From Pandoraea pnomenusa (GTDB taxonomy: Bacteria > Pseudomonadota > Gammaproteobacteria > Burkholderiales > Burkholderiaceae): 64,000 nucleotides of DNA. Location: positions 4,340,001-4,404,000 of the forward strand of contig NZ_CP009553.3 in the NCBI RefSeq assembly GCF_000767615.3. The letters run 5' to 3'. Below are positions 54,495 through 64,000 of this stretch, piece after piece (position 1 is the first letter of the stretch; every line of letters begins with the position of its first letter). Below the pieces are notes generated by a model. It made no database searches, had not been told where the DNA came from, and worked only from the letters and a program-made list of their open reading frames with translations. The translations under genes and the position numbers were made by a program.

Positions 54495-56363
54495 ATGAGT
54501 GCATTCGTCAATGCCGCCAATGCCGCCAATACCGCGGCCGACACCACGCCCGACATCACGACGGACGTGGCCATCGTCGGCGCCGGACCGGTCGGGCTGA
54601 TGATCGCCAACATCCTCGGCTTGCAGGGCGTGCGCGTCACGATCGTCGAGAAACTCGACCAACTCATCGATTACCCGCGAGCCATCGGCCTGGACGACGA
54701 GGCCCTGCGGGTGTTCCAGGCGGTCGGCCTGGCCGACGCGCTGCTTCCGCACACCACCCCCGATCACTGGATGCGGTTCCTCACCAGCGACGGCCATTGC
54801 TTCGCGTCGATCGAGCCGCGGACCGACGAGTTCGGCTGGTCGCGCCGCAACGCATTCATCCAGCCGCTCGCGGACCGGGTGTTGTTCGAGGGACTCGAGC
54901 GCTTCGCTCATGTGGACGTGTGCTTCGGCCACGGCGTCGAGGCGCTCGCGCAAGACGCTCGGGGCGTGACGCTGACCACACGAACGAACGATGGCGACGT
55001 TCGCACGATTCGCGCGGCGTACGTTGTGGGCGCCGACGGCGGCAACAGCATGATTCGCCGCCTGCTTCAGGTGCCGTTCGAAGGGCGCACGAAGCCCAAC
55101 CAGTGGATCGTGGTCGACGTGCGCAACGACCCGGTGGGTGCCCCCCACGTCTACATGCATTGCGATCACGAGCGCCCTTATGTTTCGGCGGCCCTGCCGC
55201 ACGGCATTCGCCGCTTCGAGTTCATGGTCATGCCGGGCGAGACCGAGGAAGAACTCTCCCGGCCCGAGAACATGGCCGCACTGATTCGCAAGGTAGTCAC
55301 GCACCCGGACCGTGTCGATTACATCCGCAAGCGCGTCTACACGCACAACGCGCGACTGGCGGAAACGTTCCGCGTGGATCGCGTGCTGCTGGCGGGCGAC
55401 GCGGCACACATCATGCCCGTCTGGCAGGGCCAGGGCTACAACAGCGGCATTCGCGACGCCAACAACCTTGGCTGGAAGCTCGCGATGGTGGTCAAGGGGC
55501 AGAGTCTGCCGGACCTGCTCGATACCTACACCGCCGAGCGACGGCCGCATGCGCGCTCGATGATCCATCTGTCCGAGGTCGCGGGCGACATCTTCGCGCC
55601 GACGACGCGCTTCGGCGTGCGCTTTCGCGACGCGTTCGTGCGCAGCTTCACCCTGTTTCCGTCGGTCAAGCGCTACTTCGTGGAGATGCGCTTCAAGCCG
55701 ATGCCGCGCTACGAATCGGGAGTGGTGCTGCTTCCGCCCGCGAAATCGACCGGCGGCTGGCTGGCCCGTTTGCTGAAGCGTTCGGGCAATTCGGCGCCGG
55801 GCCGTCTGCTGGGCCTGATGAGCGAGAAGCGGGATTCGTGGCTTGGGCGCTGCGTATATGGCCGCGACCCGTTCGCCAGTTCACCGGTCGGCCGCCTGTT
55901 CATTCAGCCCAGGGTGCGCACGGCGACGGGCGAGGTCCAGCGTCTGGACGACGTGATCGGCAATCACTTTGTCGTGCTCGGCTGGGGGTCCGATCCGACA
56001 TTCGGCCTGACGCCGCGTGCGCGCGCTGTCGCCGAGAAGCTGGGCGTGCGCTTCGTGCTGGCCAAGCCCGACGTGCAGATGGCGCATACCGACGACGTGC
56101 CGCAGGGCGTGATCGCGATCGGCGATCCGCACAACCGCCTCAAGGACTGGTTCGGCGCGCGTTCGCAATCCGTGGTGCTGCTGCGCCCCGATCGCTTCAT
56201 CGCGGGAGTCTGCGCACCTCAGGAAGTGTCGGACACCCTGATCGAACTGGCGGGCAAGGTGGCGCTCGCCGACATCGCCATGCCCCAGCCAACGCCACTG
56301 CGCGCGCCAACGAACCACGCCGGGGCCGTCGTGCGGCCACAGCAACGCGTTGCCGGAGCCTGA
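54495..56363 (+). CDS. mhpA: 3-(3-hydroxyphenyl)propionate hydroxylase
   Basis: This 622-aa FAD-dependent monooxygenase has the dinucleotide motif [20 protein letters not shown] (about 27-46). The second FAD motif is [20 protein letters not shown] (about 296-315), and [20 protein letters not shown] is characteristic. It hydroxylates 3-(3-hydroxyphenyl)propionate to the 2,3-dihydroxy compound using NADH and O2. It is about 70 residues longer than the E. coli enzyme (554 aa), mainly in the N-terminal Ala-rich lead and the C-terminal tail. AGGAGC precedes the ATG. Confidence 0.92.
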   Translation: MSAFVNAANAANTAADTTPDITTDVAIVGAGPVGLMIANILGLQGVRVTIVEKLDQLIDYPRAIGLDDEALRVFQAVGLADALLPHTTPDHWMRFLTSDGHCFASIEPRTDEFGWSRRNAFIQPLADRVLFEGLERFAHVDVCFGHGVEALAQDARGVTLTTRTNDGDVRTIRAAYVVGADGGNSMIRRLLQVPFEGRTKPNQWIVVDVRNDPVGAPHVYMHCDHERPYVSAALPHGIRRFEFMVMPGETEEELSRPENMAALIRKVVTHPDRVDYIRKRVYTHNARLAETFRVDRVLLAGDAAHIMPVWQGQGYNSGIRDANNLGWKLAMVVKGQSLPDLLDTYTAERRPHARSMIHLSEVAGDIFAPTTRFGVRFRDAFVRSFTLFPSVKRYFVEMRFKPMPRYESGVVLLPPAKSTGGWLARLLKRSGNSAPGRLLGLMSEKRDSWLGRCVYGRDPFASSPVGRLFIQPRVRTATGEVQRLDDVIGNHFVVLGWGSDPTFGLTPRARAVAEKLGVRFVLAKPDVQMAHTDDVPQGVIAIGDPHNRLKDWFGARSQSVVLLRPDRFIAGVCAPQEVSDTLIELAGKVALADIAMPQPTPLRAPTNHAGAVVRPQQRVAGA

Positions 56364-56366
56364 GCG

Positions 56367-57326
56367 ATGCCGATTCATCTCGAATGTATTTCGCATACGC
56401 CGTTGCATGGCTACTTCGATCCTCCCGACGAGGTCGTGTCGGAAGTGAAGCGGGTGCAGGCGCAGGCACGCGAGCGCGTGCGCGCGTTCGATCCCGAGCT
56501 GGTCATCGTATTCGCGCCGGATCACTTCAACGGCTTCTTCTATGACGTGATGCCACCGTTCTGCATCGGCGCGGCGGCTACCGCTATCGGAGATTTCAAC
56601 AGTCTGGCCGGCGAGTTGCCGGTACCGTCGGATATCGCGCATGCGCTCGCGGAGCACGTACTGGCGTCGGAGGTCGATGTCTCGCTGTCGTACCGCATGC
56701 AGGTCGATCACGGGTGCGCCTATGCCCTGGAAGTGCTCGCGGGCGGACTCGATGCCTACCCGGTCGTGCCGGTGTTCATCAACTCCGTGGCACCGCCGAT
56801 GGCGACGCTGCGTCGCTCGCGCCTGCTGGGAGACGCCATCGGCCGTTACCTGGCGCGCACGAACAAGCGCGTGCTGGTCGTAGGGTCGGGTGGCATCTCG
56901 CATGAGCCCCCTGTGCCCGAGTTGATCGGCGCGACGGAGGAAGTCGCCGAGCGCCTGATCGCCGGTCGCAATCCGTCTGCCGAGTCGCGCGCCGCGCGTC
57001 AGGCGCGCACGGTGGCCGCCGCCGAAGCGTTCACGGCGGGCAAGAGCCATCTGCATCCGCTCAATCCGCAGTGGGACCGCGCGTTCCTCGACGTGCTCGC
57101 CAGTGGGAATCTGAACGCCGTCGACGACATCAGCAACGACGCGATCACGCGCGAGGGTGGCAAGTCGGCTCACGAAATCCGCACGTGGGTCGCCGCATTC
57201 GCGGCACTCGCCGCTTACGGCGAATACGGCGCGTCGCTCGATTACTACCGTGCGATTCCCGAGTGGATCGCCGGCTTTGCCGCAATGCATGCCGCGCCGC
57301 AAACGTCACTGGCCGTCGCGGCCTGA
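56367..57326 (+). CDS. mhpB: 2,3-dihydroxyphenylpropionate 1,2-dioxygenase
   Basis: The 319-aa class III (LigB-type) extradiol dioxygenase has the conserved FAPDHFNGFFYDVMPPFCIG, the catalytic His in MQVDHGCAYAL (about 115) and GGISHEPPVPEL (about 180). It opens the catechol ring of 2,3-dihydroxyphenylpropionate with Fe(II) and O2. The start is three bases after mhpA. Confidence 0.94.
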   Translation: MPIHLECISHTPLHGYFDPPDEVVSEVKRVQAQARERVRAFDPELVIVFAPDHFNGFFYDVMPPFCIGAAATAIGDFNSLAGELPVPSDIAHALAEHVLASEVDVSLSYRMQVDHGCAYALEVLAGGLDAYPVVPVFINSVAPPMATLRRSRLLGDAIGRYLARTNKRVLVVGSGGISHEPPVPELIGATEEVAERLIAGRNPSAESRAARQARTVAAAEAFTAGKSHLHPLNPQWDRAFLDVLASGNLNAVDDISNDAITREGGKSAHEIRTWVAAFAALAAYGEYGASLDYYRAIPEWIAGFAAMHAAPQTSLAVAA

Positions 57327-57341
57327 TAAAAGGAGTTTTCG

Positions 57342-58127
57342 ATGTCGGGTTCCCCGCTGATTCAAACCCTCGCCGAGCGTCTTCGCCATGCCGAGGCCAC
57401 GCGTGCGCCCATCGCGCCGGTTCGCGGCGAGATCGCCCCCGACGACATGGCGAGCGCCTATGCCGTGCAGCAGTGCAACGTCGACGCGCGCGTGGCCGCG
57501 GGCGAGCGCATCGTCGGCCGGAAAATCGGCCTGACGTCTCTCGCGGTGCAGCGTCAACTCGGCGTGGACCAGCCGGACTTTGGCGCGCTGTTTGCCGGCA
57601 TGGCCTACGGCGACGCACAACCGATGCCGCTCGCGAGCCTCATCCAACCCAAGGTCGAGGCCGAGATCGCGCTTGTGATCGAGCGCGATCTCACGTGCGA
57701 GAAGCACACGTTCGCCGACATTCTGCGCGCCACCGCCTATGCGGTCGCCGCCGTGGAAGTCGTCGACAGTCGCATCGAGCAATGGAATATCCGCTTCGTC
57801 GACACCGTGGCCGACAACGCGTCGAGCGCGATGTTCGTGCTGGGCAGCCGGCCCGTCCCACTCGCCGACATCGACCTGACGGCCTGCGAGATGACACTGT
57901 CGCGCAATGGCGAGGTGCTCTCGCGCGGCAACGGTGCGGCGTGCCTTGGCAACCCGCTCAATGCCGCGGTCTGGCTTGCCGATCGCATGGCACAACTCGG
58001 CACGCCGCTGCGCGCGGGCGACGTGGTGCTCACCGGCGCGCTCGGTGCGATGGTCCCGGTAACCGGGGCCGGCACGTTCGTGACGGAAATTCATGGCCTG
58101 GGCAGCGTACGCGCCACGTTCGCATGA
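57342..58127 (+). CDS. mhpD: 2-oxopent-4-enoate hydratase
   Basis: The 261-aa hydratase of the FAH/MhpD superfamily has AGERIVGRKIGLTSLAVQRQ, QPDFGALFAGMAY and KVEAEIALVIERDL (metal Glu pair). A C-terminal VVLTGALGAMVPVTGAGTFV is present. It adds water to 2-hydroxypenta-2,4-dienoate to give 4-hydroxy-2-oxovalerate. AAGGAG precedes the ATG, 15 bases after mhpB. Confidence 0.93.
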   Translation: MSGSPLIQTLAERLRHAEATRAPIAPVRGEIAPDDMASAYAVQQCNVDARVAAGERIVGRKIGLTSLAVQRQLGVDQPDFGALFAGMAYGDAQPMPLASLIQPKVEAEIALVIERDLTCEKHTFADILRATAYAVAAVEVVDSRIEQWNIRFVDTVADNASSAMFVLGSRPVPLADIDLTACEMTLSRNGEVLSRGNGAACLGNPLNAAVWLADRMAQLGTPLRAGDVVLTGALGAMVPVTGAGTFVTEIHGLGSVRATFA

Positions 58128-58235
58128 GAACCCCCGAGGACGCCTGGACGAGCATCGAGAGGTAACAAGCGCGATTCCCGAGATATCACATGACCGCCGA
58201 CAAGAGCGGACTTTCCTGAAACCGGAGACAAAGCA

Positions 58236-59513
58236 ATGCAAGCATCATCACCGCAAGGCGCGGCGCCCACGAAGGGTAGCCTCGCGACCATCGGACTGTG
58301 TCTGGCCATCGCCCTGCTCGAGGGCCTGGACCTGCAATCGGCCGGCGTGGCGGCACCGCGCATCGCCAAGGAGTTTGCGCTGTCGGTGGCGCAGATGGGA
58401 TGGGCGTTCAGCGCAGGAGCCATCGGCCTGCTGCCAGGCGCCGCGCTCGGCGGGCGTCTTGCCGACCGCTGGGGACGCAAACGGGTGCTGATGCTGTCGG
58501 TCACGCTGTTCGGCATCTTCTCGCTCGTCACGGCACACGTCTGGAACTTCGAATCGCTGCTCGCGGCGCGCTTTCTGACCGGTCTCGGCATGGGGGCGGC
58601 CATGCCCAACCTGATTGCGCTGTGTGCCGAGGCCGCGCCGGACGGCCAGCGAAACACGGCCGTTGGCGCCATGTATTGCGGCATGCCGTTCGGTGCGGCT
58701 TTGGCGGCCGTCATCGGCATCGTCAGTCCGGGCGACGAGGGATGGCGCCACGTGTTCTACGTCGGTGGTTTCGGTCCGTTGCTGATGGTGCCGTTGCTGG
58801 GACTTTGTCTGCGTGAGTCCGCGCAGTTCGTTGCTTCGCGTGCCAGACGTGGTTCCGGCACAGCCGCGGCGAACGCCGTGCCGGACGCGACACCGAGCAT
58901 CACGCACGCGCTTTGGCAGGAAGGGCGCGCTCGTACGACGATTGCATTGTGGGTGAGTTACCTCGGCACACTCATCGTCCTGTACTTCCTGATGAACTGG
59001 TTGCCGTCGATGGTCGTGGCCAACGGACTGTCCCGCGCGCAGGCTGGCATGGCCATCATGATGTTCAACATCGGGGGCGGCATCGGCGCGATCGGCATTG
59101 CCAGAGTGATGGATCGCTGTTCGCCGCGCCTGACCGTGATCGGCATGTATCTCGGCATTGCGTTGTCGCTGGCCGGATTGTCGGCGGCCAACGGCGCCCT
59201 GACGATGGCCTGCGGCGCGTTCTTCTGTGGATTGTTCCTGGTTGGGGGGCAATCGGTGCTGTACTCGATGGCCGGTCAGGCATATGCGACGGAGGTGCGT
59301 GGCACGGGCGTGGGCGCGGCCGTGGCCGTCGGGCGTCTCGGTTCGATCCTGGGGCCGCTGATCGCCGGCCAGTTGTTCGCGCTGGGACAGAGTGCGTCGA
59401 TGCTGGTGTCGTCGAGCATTCCGCTGATCGTGATCGCGGCGATTGCCGCGCTCAGCGTGGTGAGCACGTTCGCGCCGCGCGTTGTCGCCGGGATGGCTCA
59501 GCCCGGGCGCTGA
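58236..59513 (+). CDS. mhpT: Aromatic acid:H+ symporter, MhpT-like
   Basis: This 425-aa MFS protein has about 12 membrane segments. LLEGLDLQSAGVAAPRIAKE is the AAHS-subfamily helix 1 motif with its acidic residues, and GGRLADRWGRKRVLMLSVTL is the loop motif. It should import 3-phenylpropionate-type acids for this pathway. Its place between mhpD and mhpC differs from E. coli, where mhpT is last. Confidence 0.88.
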   Translation: MQASSPQGAAPTKGSLATIGLCLAIALLEGLDLQSAGVAAPRIAKEFALSVAQMGWAFSAGAIGLLPGAALGGRLADRWGRKRVLMLSVTLFGIFSLVTAHVWNFESLLAARFLTGLGMGAAMPNLIALCAEAAPDGQRNTAVGAMYCGMPFGAALAAVIGIVSPGDEGWRHVFYVGGFGPLLMVPLLGLCLRESAQFVASRARRGSGTAAANAVPDATPSITHALWQEGRARTTIALWVSYLGTLIVLYFLMNWLPSMVVANGLSRAQAGMAIMMFNIGGGIGAIGIARVMDRCSPRLTVIGMYLGIALSLAGLSAANGALTMACGAFFCGLFLVGGQSVLYSMAGQAYATEVRGTGVGAAVAVGRLGSILGPLIAGQLFALGQSASMLVSSSIPLIVIAAIAALSVVSTFAPRVVAGMAQPGR

Positions 59514-59559
59514 CCCGGCAGCACCGAGCATCGTCGAATGCCCGGAAGTTTCTTGAGCA

Positions 59560-59590
59560 GGCGGCGCGTTTCGATGCGAAACGCGCCGCC
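59560..59590 (+). terminator. Strong intergenic hairpin within the mhp operon
   Basis: GGCGGCGCGTTTCG-ATG-CGAAACGCGCCGCC forms a perfect 14-bp stem with a 3-base loop between mhpT and mhpC. No T-run follows, so partial termination or protection of the mhpABDT message is more likely than full termination. It lies 33 bases before the mhpC start. Confidence 0.6.
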
Positions 59591-59623
59591 TTCAACGATT
59601 GAATATTCGTAGAGGGAGTCATC

Positions 59624-60502
59624 ATGACGACAACGCAACCGGTTGGCGCGACGCTCACGGAAGCGTCCACGAGCCGTTTCGTGACGATCCGCGACGCGGA
59701 CACGGAATTTCGCATTCATTACAACGACGCCGGCCATGGCGCCGAGACGGTCGTGATGCTGCACGGCTCCGGGCCGGGCGCGACGGGCTGGGCCAACTTC
59801 AGCCGCAACGTCGAGCCGCTGGTCGAGGCCGGTTACCGCGTGCTGCTGGTGGATTGCCCCGGATGGGGAAAAAGCGATCCGGTGGTGAACACCGGATCGC
59901 GGTCCGAACTGAACGCACGTGTGCTCAGGGCGGTGCTCGACGCGCTCGACATCGAGCGCGTGCACATCATCGGCAATTCGATGGGCGGACACAGCACGGT
60001 GGCGTTCGCGCTGGCGAATCCCGCGCGAATCGGCAAACTGATCCTGATGGGCGGCGGCACCGGCGGTCCGAGCCAGTTCGTGGCCATGCCGACGGAAGGC
60101 ATCAAGCTGCTCAACGGTCTGTACAAGGCGCCGACGCTCGAGAACCTGAAGCGCATGATGAACGTGTTCGTCTTCGACGCGAGCTCGATCACCGATGCGC
60201 TGATGCAAGCCCGGCTCGACAACATGCTCGCGAATCGCGAACACCTCGAGAACTTCGTGAAGAGCCTGGCCGCGAATCCGAAGCAGTTCACCGACTACGG
60301 TGCACGACTGGGCGAGGTCGCGGCGCCGACGCTGATCGTCTGGGGACGGGAAGACCGGTTCGTGCCGATGGACGTCGGCCTGCGCCTGCTGGCCGGCTTG
60401 CCGAACGCCCAACTGCACGTGTTCAATCGCTGCGGACACTGGGTGCAGTGGGAACACGCGGACGCATTCAATCGCATGGTCATCGACTTCCTGGCGCACT
60501 GA
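59624..60502 (+). CDS. mhpC: 2-hydroxy-6-oxonona-2,4-dienedioate hydrolase
   Basis: The 292-aa alpha/beta hydrolase has an oxyanion loop ([20 protein letters not shown]), the nucleophile elbow GNSMGG (about 118), the Asp in WGREDRFVP and the catalytic His in [14 protein letters not shown]. It cleaves the meta-ring-fission product to succinate and 2-hydroxypentadienoate. AGGGAG precedes the ATG. The 3' end overlaps the convergent transporter gene by 23 bp. mhpE and mhpF are not in this cluster. Confidence 0.94.
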   Translation: MTTTQPVGATLTEASTSRFVTIRDADTEFRIHYNDAGHGAETVVMLHGSGPGATGWANFSRNVEPLVEAGYRVLLVDCPGWGKSDPVVNTGSRSELNARVLRAVLDALDIERVHIIGNSMGGHSTVAFALANPARIGKLILMGGGTGGPSQFVAMPTEGIKLLNGLYKAPTLENLKRMMNVFVFDASSITDALMQARLDNMLANREHLENFVKSLAANPKQFTDYGARLGEVAAPTLIVWGREDRFVPMDVGLRLLAGLPNAQLHVFNRCGHWVQWEHADAFNRMVIDFLAH

Positions 60503-61844
60503 TGGAAAGGCGCCCGGCGGATTCCGCGGCACGGAGGCGGCGGGCGTCCTGTCGAAGCCCCCAGAACCACGTCACCAACAGGCATGGGATCATGGAGACG
60601 ATCGAATAGGCGACACCGGCGAGTTGATTCCCTGTGAGATTGACAAGCGTCAGACTGATGAGCGGAAGAAACCCGCCGAACATCACGTTCCCCAACTGCT
60701 GCGACAGCCCGAATCCGGTGGTTCGGCTTTGCGGCGGGAACGACTCGGCGATGAAGGCGGGCAGCGGCGCCATGATCATTGCCGTGAGCAGCGCGAGGAT
60801 CGTAATTAGCGCTGTTACGTACGTCCACTGAGCCGTCAGTACATTCGCGCGGATACCGGTGAAACATGGGTAGGCCGCCGCGCACCAAAGCACGATGCCG
60901 ATCAGAATCACTCTGGCGCGGCCGATCGCGTCGGACAGCCGCCCGAACAGCGGGTAAGTCGGCGCGGCGATCACGATGGCGATGCCGAGACAAAGACTCG
61001 CCCTCACGGTCTCGACTTTCAGGACGTTCTCCAGAAAATAGAGCATGTAGACAATCGATGTGTAGAGCGAGACGGACGTGGAGCCCTGAGCGCCGAACAT
61101 CGTCACGAAAATCGCTTTCCACGACGTTCTGCTCTTGATCGTATCCTTCAGCGGTGATGCGGAGAGCAACCCTGCGTCCTTGAGTTCGGAGAAAATTGGC
61201 GTCTCCGTCATGCCGAGCCGAACCCAGGTGGCAACGACAACGATCGGTGCGGAGAGCAGGAACGGAACGCGCCAGCCCCACGAAAGGAAACTCTCCGGAT
61301 CCAGAACCCATTTGAGACCGGCGACGATCAGCAACGCGATCAGCAAGCCGACGCTTGCCGTGCTTTGAAGCACGCTCGTCGCCATTCCCTTGCGCCCCGG
61401 TGCCGAATGCTCCATCACATAGACGACCGCGGATCCGTACTCTCCGCCGAGCGCGACACCCTGAATGATCCGAAGCAAGAGCAGCGCGACCGGCGCCGCA
61501 CTACCTATGACGGCGTAGGTGGGCAGACATCCGATACCCACGGTCGCCACGCCCATGATCAACAACGTAATGACGAAGGTTCTCTTTCGCCCGATACGGT
61601 CGGACATTGGACTGAAAATCAGCGTGCCTACTGGCCGCGCGACGTAGGCGATGCCGAACGTCGCCACCCCGGCCAGCGCGGCAACCACCCGATCCGCCGA
61701 TGGCAGGAAAAGTCCCGTGAGCGTCGAGGTCAGGGCGACGTAGACAAAGAAATCGTAGTACTCAAGCAAAGTACCGACGCTTGCGCTGGCGATGATGCGA
61801 AACATGCTGGGGCGGGCATTCGCCGCCCGTTGATCGACGAGCAT
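60480..61844 (-). CDS. MFS transporter, MHS family
   Basis: The 454-aa protein starts at ATG 61844. GGAGA lies six bases upstream, whereas the in-frame ATG at 61856 has none. About 12 membrane helices are visible, with the MHS start region [20 protein letters not shown] and loop motif [20 protein letters not shown]. It imports an organic acid, presumably the substrate of the CoA-transferase/hydratase genes that precede it on this strand. Its 3' end overlaps mhpC in opposite orientation. Confidence 0.87.
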   Translation of the reverse strand: MLVDQRAANARPSMFRIIASASVGTLLEYYDFFVYVALTSTLTGLFLPSADRVVAALAGVATFGIAYVARPVGTLIFSPMSDRIGRKRTFVITLLIMGVATVGIGCLPTYAVIGSAAPVALLLLRIIQGVALGGEYGSAVVYVMEHSAPGRKGMATSVLQSTASVGLLIALLIVAGLKWVLDPESFLSWGWRVPFLLSAPIVVVATWVRLGMTETPIFSELKDAGLLSASPLKDTIKSRTSWKAIFVTMFGAQGSTSVSLYTSIVYMLYFLENVLKVETVRASLCLGIAIVIAAPTYPLFGRLSDAIGRARVILIGIVLWCAAAYPCFTGIRANVLTAQWTYVTALITILALLTAMIMAPLPAFIAESFPPQSRTTGFGLSQQLGNVMFGGFLPLISLTLVNLTGNQLAGVAYSIVSMIPCLLVTWFWGLRQDARRLRAAESAGRLSISAPGSR

Positions 61845-61882
61845 GGGTGTCTCCATGTATGGGTTGTCGGGCCGTTGCGTCG

Positions 61883-62740
61883 TTAATCGGATCGATCGCG
61901 ACGTCGGCTCTGTTCTGCCTGCTGCCAGTGCCGCTTTGCCGCGGCCCGATTCTCGAGAAAGGTCGTCACCGCCGCCTTATGCTCACTTCCGCAAAGCAGG
62001 ATGGCCTGCATGCCGGCAGCCATTTCCAGTGCGGCAGCGAGGGAAGCGGTCGCCGACTGGCGCACCAGACTTTTCGCCATGCGCGCGGCTTTCGGTGGAT
62101 GCGCAGCAATCTTCCGGGCCAGGGCCAATGCCTCGGCATCGAGGCGATCGTCCGGTACGACCTTCGACACAATGCCCAGGCGACGAGCCTCCGACGCATC
62201 GACAAACTCGCTCGTCAGCGTCATCTCAAGCGCTTTGGCTGGTCCCACGACACGATTGAGAAACCACGCGCCTCCGATGCCGGAAACCAGACCGAGCCGC
62301 AGAAAACTCTCCGCAAAAACGGCCCGCTCGCCAGCGATGCGGATATCGCACATCAATGCAATATCGAAGCCGGCACCGATCGCCGCACCATTGACGGCGC
62401 ACACGGACGGGACCTCCATGTCATTGAGTGCTCGCGTAATGCGATGCAAACACCCTAGCAAGCGCTCGCGCACCGCTTCTACGCCGCCGTCCATGAGATC
62501 ACTCCCGCTCTGCATGTCCTTCACGTTGCCGCCGGTGCAAAAGTGCTCGCCCGACGAGCGCAGCAGCACACAACGGACATCTGGCATGCGCCCAATCCCT
62601 TCGAGCGTGTCCGAGAGCGCACCGGACATCTCGACGGTCAGCGCGTTCCCGTTCTCCGGGATATTCAACGTTATCGTCAAGACTCCCGAATCCAATGACG
62701 TCAGAACCGGCGACCCGCCCTCCTTAACTTGCGTTGGCAT
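61883..62740 (-). CDS. Enoyl-CoA hydratase/isomerase family protein
   Basis: The 285-aa crotonase-fold protein starts at ATG 62740, with GGGAGG eight bases upstream and a 17-bp overlap with the CoA-transferase end. Oxyanion-hole motifs are GEHFCTGGNVKDMQ (about 65) and AVNGAAIGAGFDIALMCDIR (about 115). The residue after AESFLRLGLVSG suggests a hydratase or isomerase; exact chemistry is not readable. It acts on the acyl-CoA made by the neighbouring transferase. Confidence 0.87.
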   Translation of the reverse strand: MPTQVKEGGSPVLTSLDSGVLTITLNIPENGNALTVEMSGALSDTLEGIGRMPDVRCVLLRSSGEHFCTGGNVKDMQSGSDLMDGGVEAVRERLLGCLHRITRALNDMEVPSVCAVNGAAIGAGFDIALMCDIRIAGERAVFAESFLRLGLVSGIGGAWFLNRVVGPAKALEMTLTSEFVDASEARRLGIVSKVVPDDRLDAEALALARKIAAHPPKAARMAKSLVRQSATASLAAALEMAAGMQAILLCGSEHKAAVTTFLENRAAAKRHWQQAEQSRRRDRSD

Positions 62741-63955
62741 GAACTGCGCCTCCCTTCGAAGATTGATGAATGGCGCCGTCATCGAGCAGTTTGGCAATCT
62801 CTTCCTGACTGACGCCATAACTCGCGAGCACGTCCCTTGTGTGCTCGCCGTTGAGCGGCGCGGCCCTGTCCTCGTAGTCAGGCGCCCCTTCCGCGGCACT
62901 CAATGCAAATCGATTCGTCCGGATGCGCCCCGCGACCGGATGCGCCATCGTCGCCGCCAGCCCGCTTTCGGCATACTCCCGGGACTCGATGACATCGCTG
63001 TACGTCGCGACCGGAGCGCAAATGATGTCGCGCGCACTGAGCCGCCGCATCCACTCGGCTGTGGACCGCTCAGCGAATATCGCGGAGAGCCGTTCGTGGA
63101 GCGCGTTGCGGTTTTGCACCCGCGCGTCGTTGTCGAAAAACCGCGGATCCGCCTCAAGCTCGGGGACAGCCAATTCGTCGCACAATGCGCGCCAACGCGC
63201 CGGGTGATAGGCGACGACGACCATCCACCCGTCCTGCGTCGGATAGGCTTCGTTGGGCGCCGCATAGGGTGCGGCACTGCCTACTCTGTCGGGATTTCGA
63301 CCGGACGCGAAGAACGATGAGAAGCCGATCTGCTGCAGCATCACCGTTGCGTTGTAAAGGCTGACATCGAGATACTGTCCCCCTTACCGTCACGGACACG
63401 GTGGAGCGCCGCGAGGATGGCGACCGCGGCCAGATAGCCACCCACCATGTCGGCAATCGGCACCGGAACCTTCAGGGGATCGGCGTTGGCCGATCCCAAG
63501 GTGCTCATCAGTCCGCTCACCGCCTGGATGATTCCGTCGACGCCAGGGCGGGTACGATTGGCCCCGCCCTGCCCGAACGCCGAGATGGAGCAGTAAACGA
63601 GCTGGGGGTTGATCTCGCGCACCGACGCAAAAGAGAGCCCCATGGATGCCATCACGCCCGGGCGGAAATTTTCGACAAGGACGTCCGCATGACGGAGCAT
63701 CTTGCGAACCACGCGCCGACCCGCCTCGGTCTTCAGGTTGATGGCAACGCTCTGCTTATTGCGATTGACGCTCATGAATGCCGGGCTCTCGCCATTCACC
63801 CAAGGTGGCCCGATCTTGCGTCCCAGTTCCCCTTCCGGCGGCTCGATCTTGACGACGTCCGCGCCGAGATCCGCCAGCGTCATTGAACACACGGGACCCG
63901 CGAGGACGTGCGAGAAATCGAGCACTCGCACGCGACTTAGGCTGTCTCTTAACAT
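62724..63955 (-). pseudogene. CaiB/BaiF-type (class III) CoA-transferase, frameshifted
   Basis: Two frames together make a near-full-length protein of about 410 aa. 63955-63341 has MLRDSLSRVRVLDFSHVLAG, DLGADVVKIEPPEGELGR and HADVLVENFRPGVMASMG. 63344-62724 continues MLQQIGFSSFFASGRNPDR. The break is in a run of five Gs (C5 at 63379-63383 on the plus strand); six Gs would read ...DGKGGQYLDVSLYNATVMLQ without interruption. Class III transferases move CoA between carboxylic acids. The frameshift may be real, phase-variable or a homopolymer sequencing error. Confidence 0.85.
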
Positions 63956-64000
63956 TTTCGATTGTCCTGTCTCCTGACTTGCCGGAATGCCAAGCCATCA

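Noticed and set aside
1..64000. tRNA, rRNA and riboswitch genes
   Set aside because: I saw no cloverleaf-like segments with tRNA consensus boxes, no rRNA sequence and no recognised riboswitch cores. A covariance-model scan would be needed to exclude small RNAs.

Overview
The window is high-GC DNA from what looks like a Burkholderiaceae-type betaproteobacterium. This is inferred from codon use, mhp/liv-type catabolic islands, IS3/IS256 elements and a two-partner-secretion (TPS) contact-dependent inhibition (CDI) locus. Pandoraea or Burkholderia relatives seem most likely, but the sequence alone does not fix a genus.

Layout. (1) 1-6.9 kb: unknown, possibly effector-like genes. They comprise an edge-truncated gene, a 1,167-aa protein, a GNAT acetyltransferase and a tandem pair of diverged paralogues. 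(2) 6.9-11.9 kb: a MHS transporter / M20 amidohydrolase / DUF2817 (M14-like) peptidase operon with a divergent LysR regulator. (3) 11.9-23.4 kb: a graveyard of displaced CDI toxin/immunity modules. At least five orphan immunity-type genes lie here. Four still have the tail of their toxin directly upstream, and all are separated by IS elements (one IS256, several IS3-family copies). (4) 23.4-40.5 kb: the active-looking locus, reading leftward: a short TpsA-like exoprotein, the TpsB transporter, a periplasmic parvulin-type isomerase, a 3,914-aa CdiA and its CdiI. (5) 41-50.4 kb: a GntR-family regulator, a flavin reductase-like protein and a polysaccharide deacetylase, divergent from a branched-chain-amino-acid-type ABC importer and a gamma-glutamyltransferase. 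In the importer the second permease and both ATPases are fused in one polypeptide. (6) 50.4-53.1 kb: a three-gene unit coding for a photoactive-yellow-protein (PYP)-like PAS protein, a PAS-GGDEF cyclase and an EAL phosphodiesterase. (7) 53.4-60.5 kb: the mhp phenylpropionoid meta-cleavage cluster (mhpR divergent from mhpA-B-D-T-C) with a perfect palindromic operator and a sigma70-type promoter. (8) 60.5-64 kb: a MHS transporter, an enoyl-CoA hydratase and a frameshifted class III CoA-transferase.

The most notable biology is the CDI locus with its trail of orphan modules. A roughly 430-bp pretoxin segment at 14.56-14.99 kb is nearly identical to the corresponding part of the live cdiA at 24.61-25.05 kb. 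It forms a ready substrate for swapping the toxin tip: one orphan tip is a colicin-E3-type ribonuclease with its D-H-E catalytic pattern intact. The second notable item is the PYP/GGDEF/EAL operon, a candidate blue-light to c-di-GMP circuit. No rRNA, tRNA or CRISPR array was seen.
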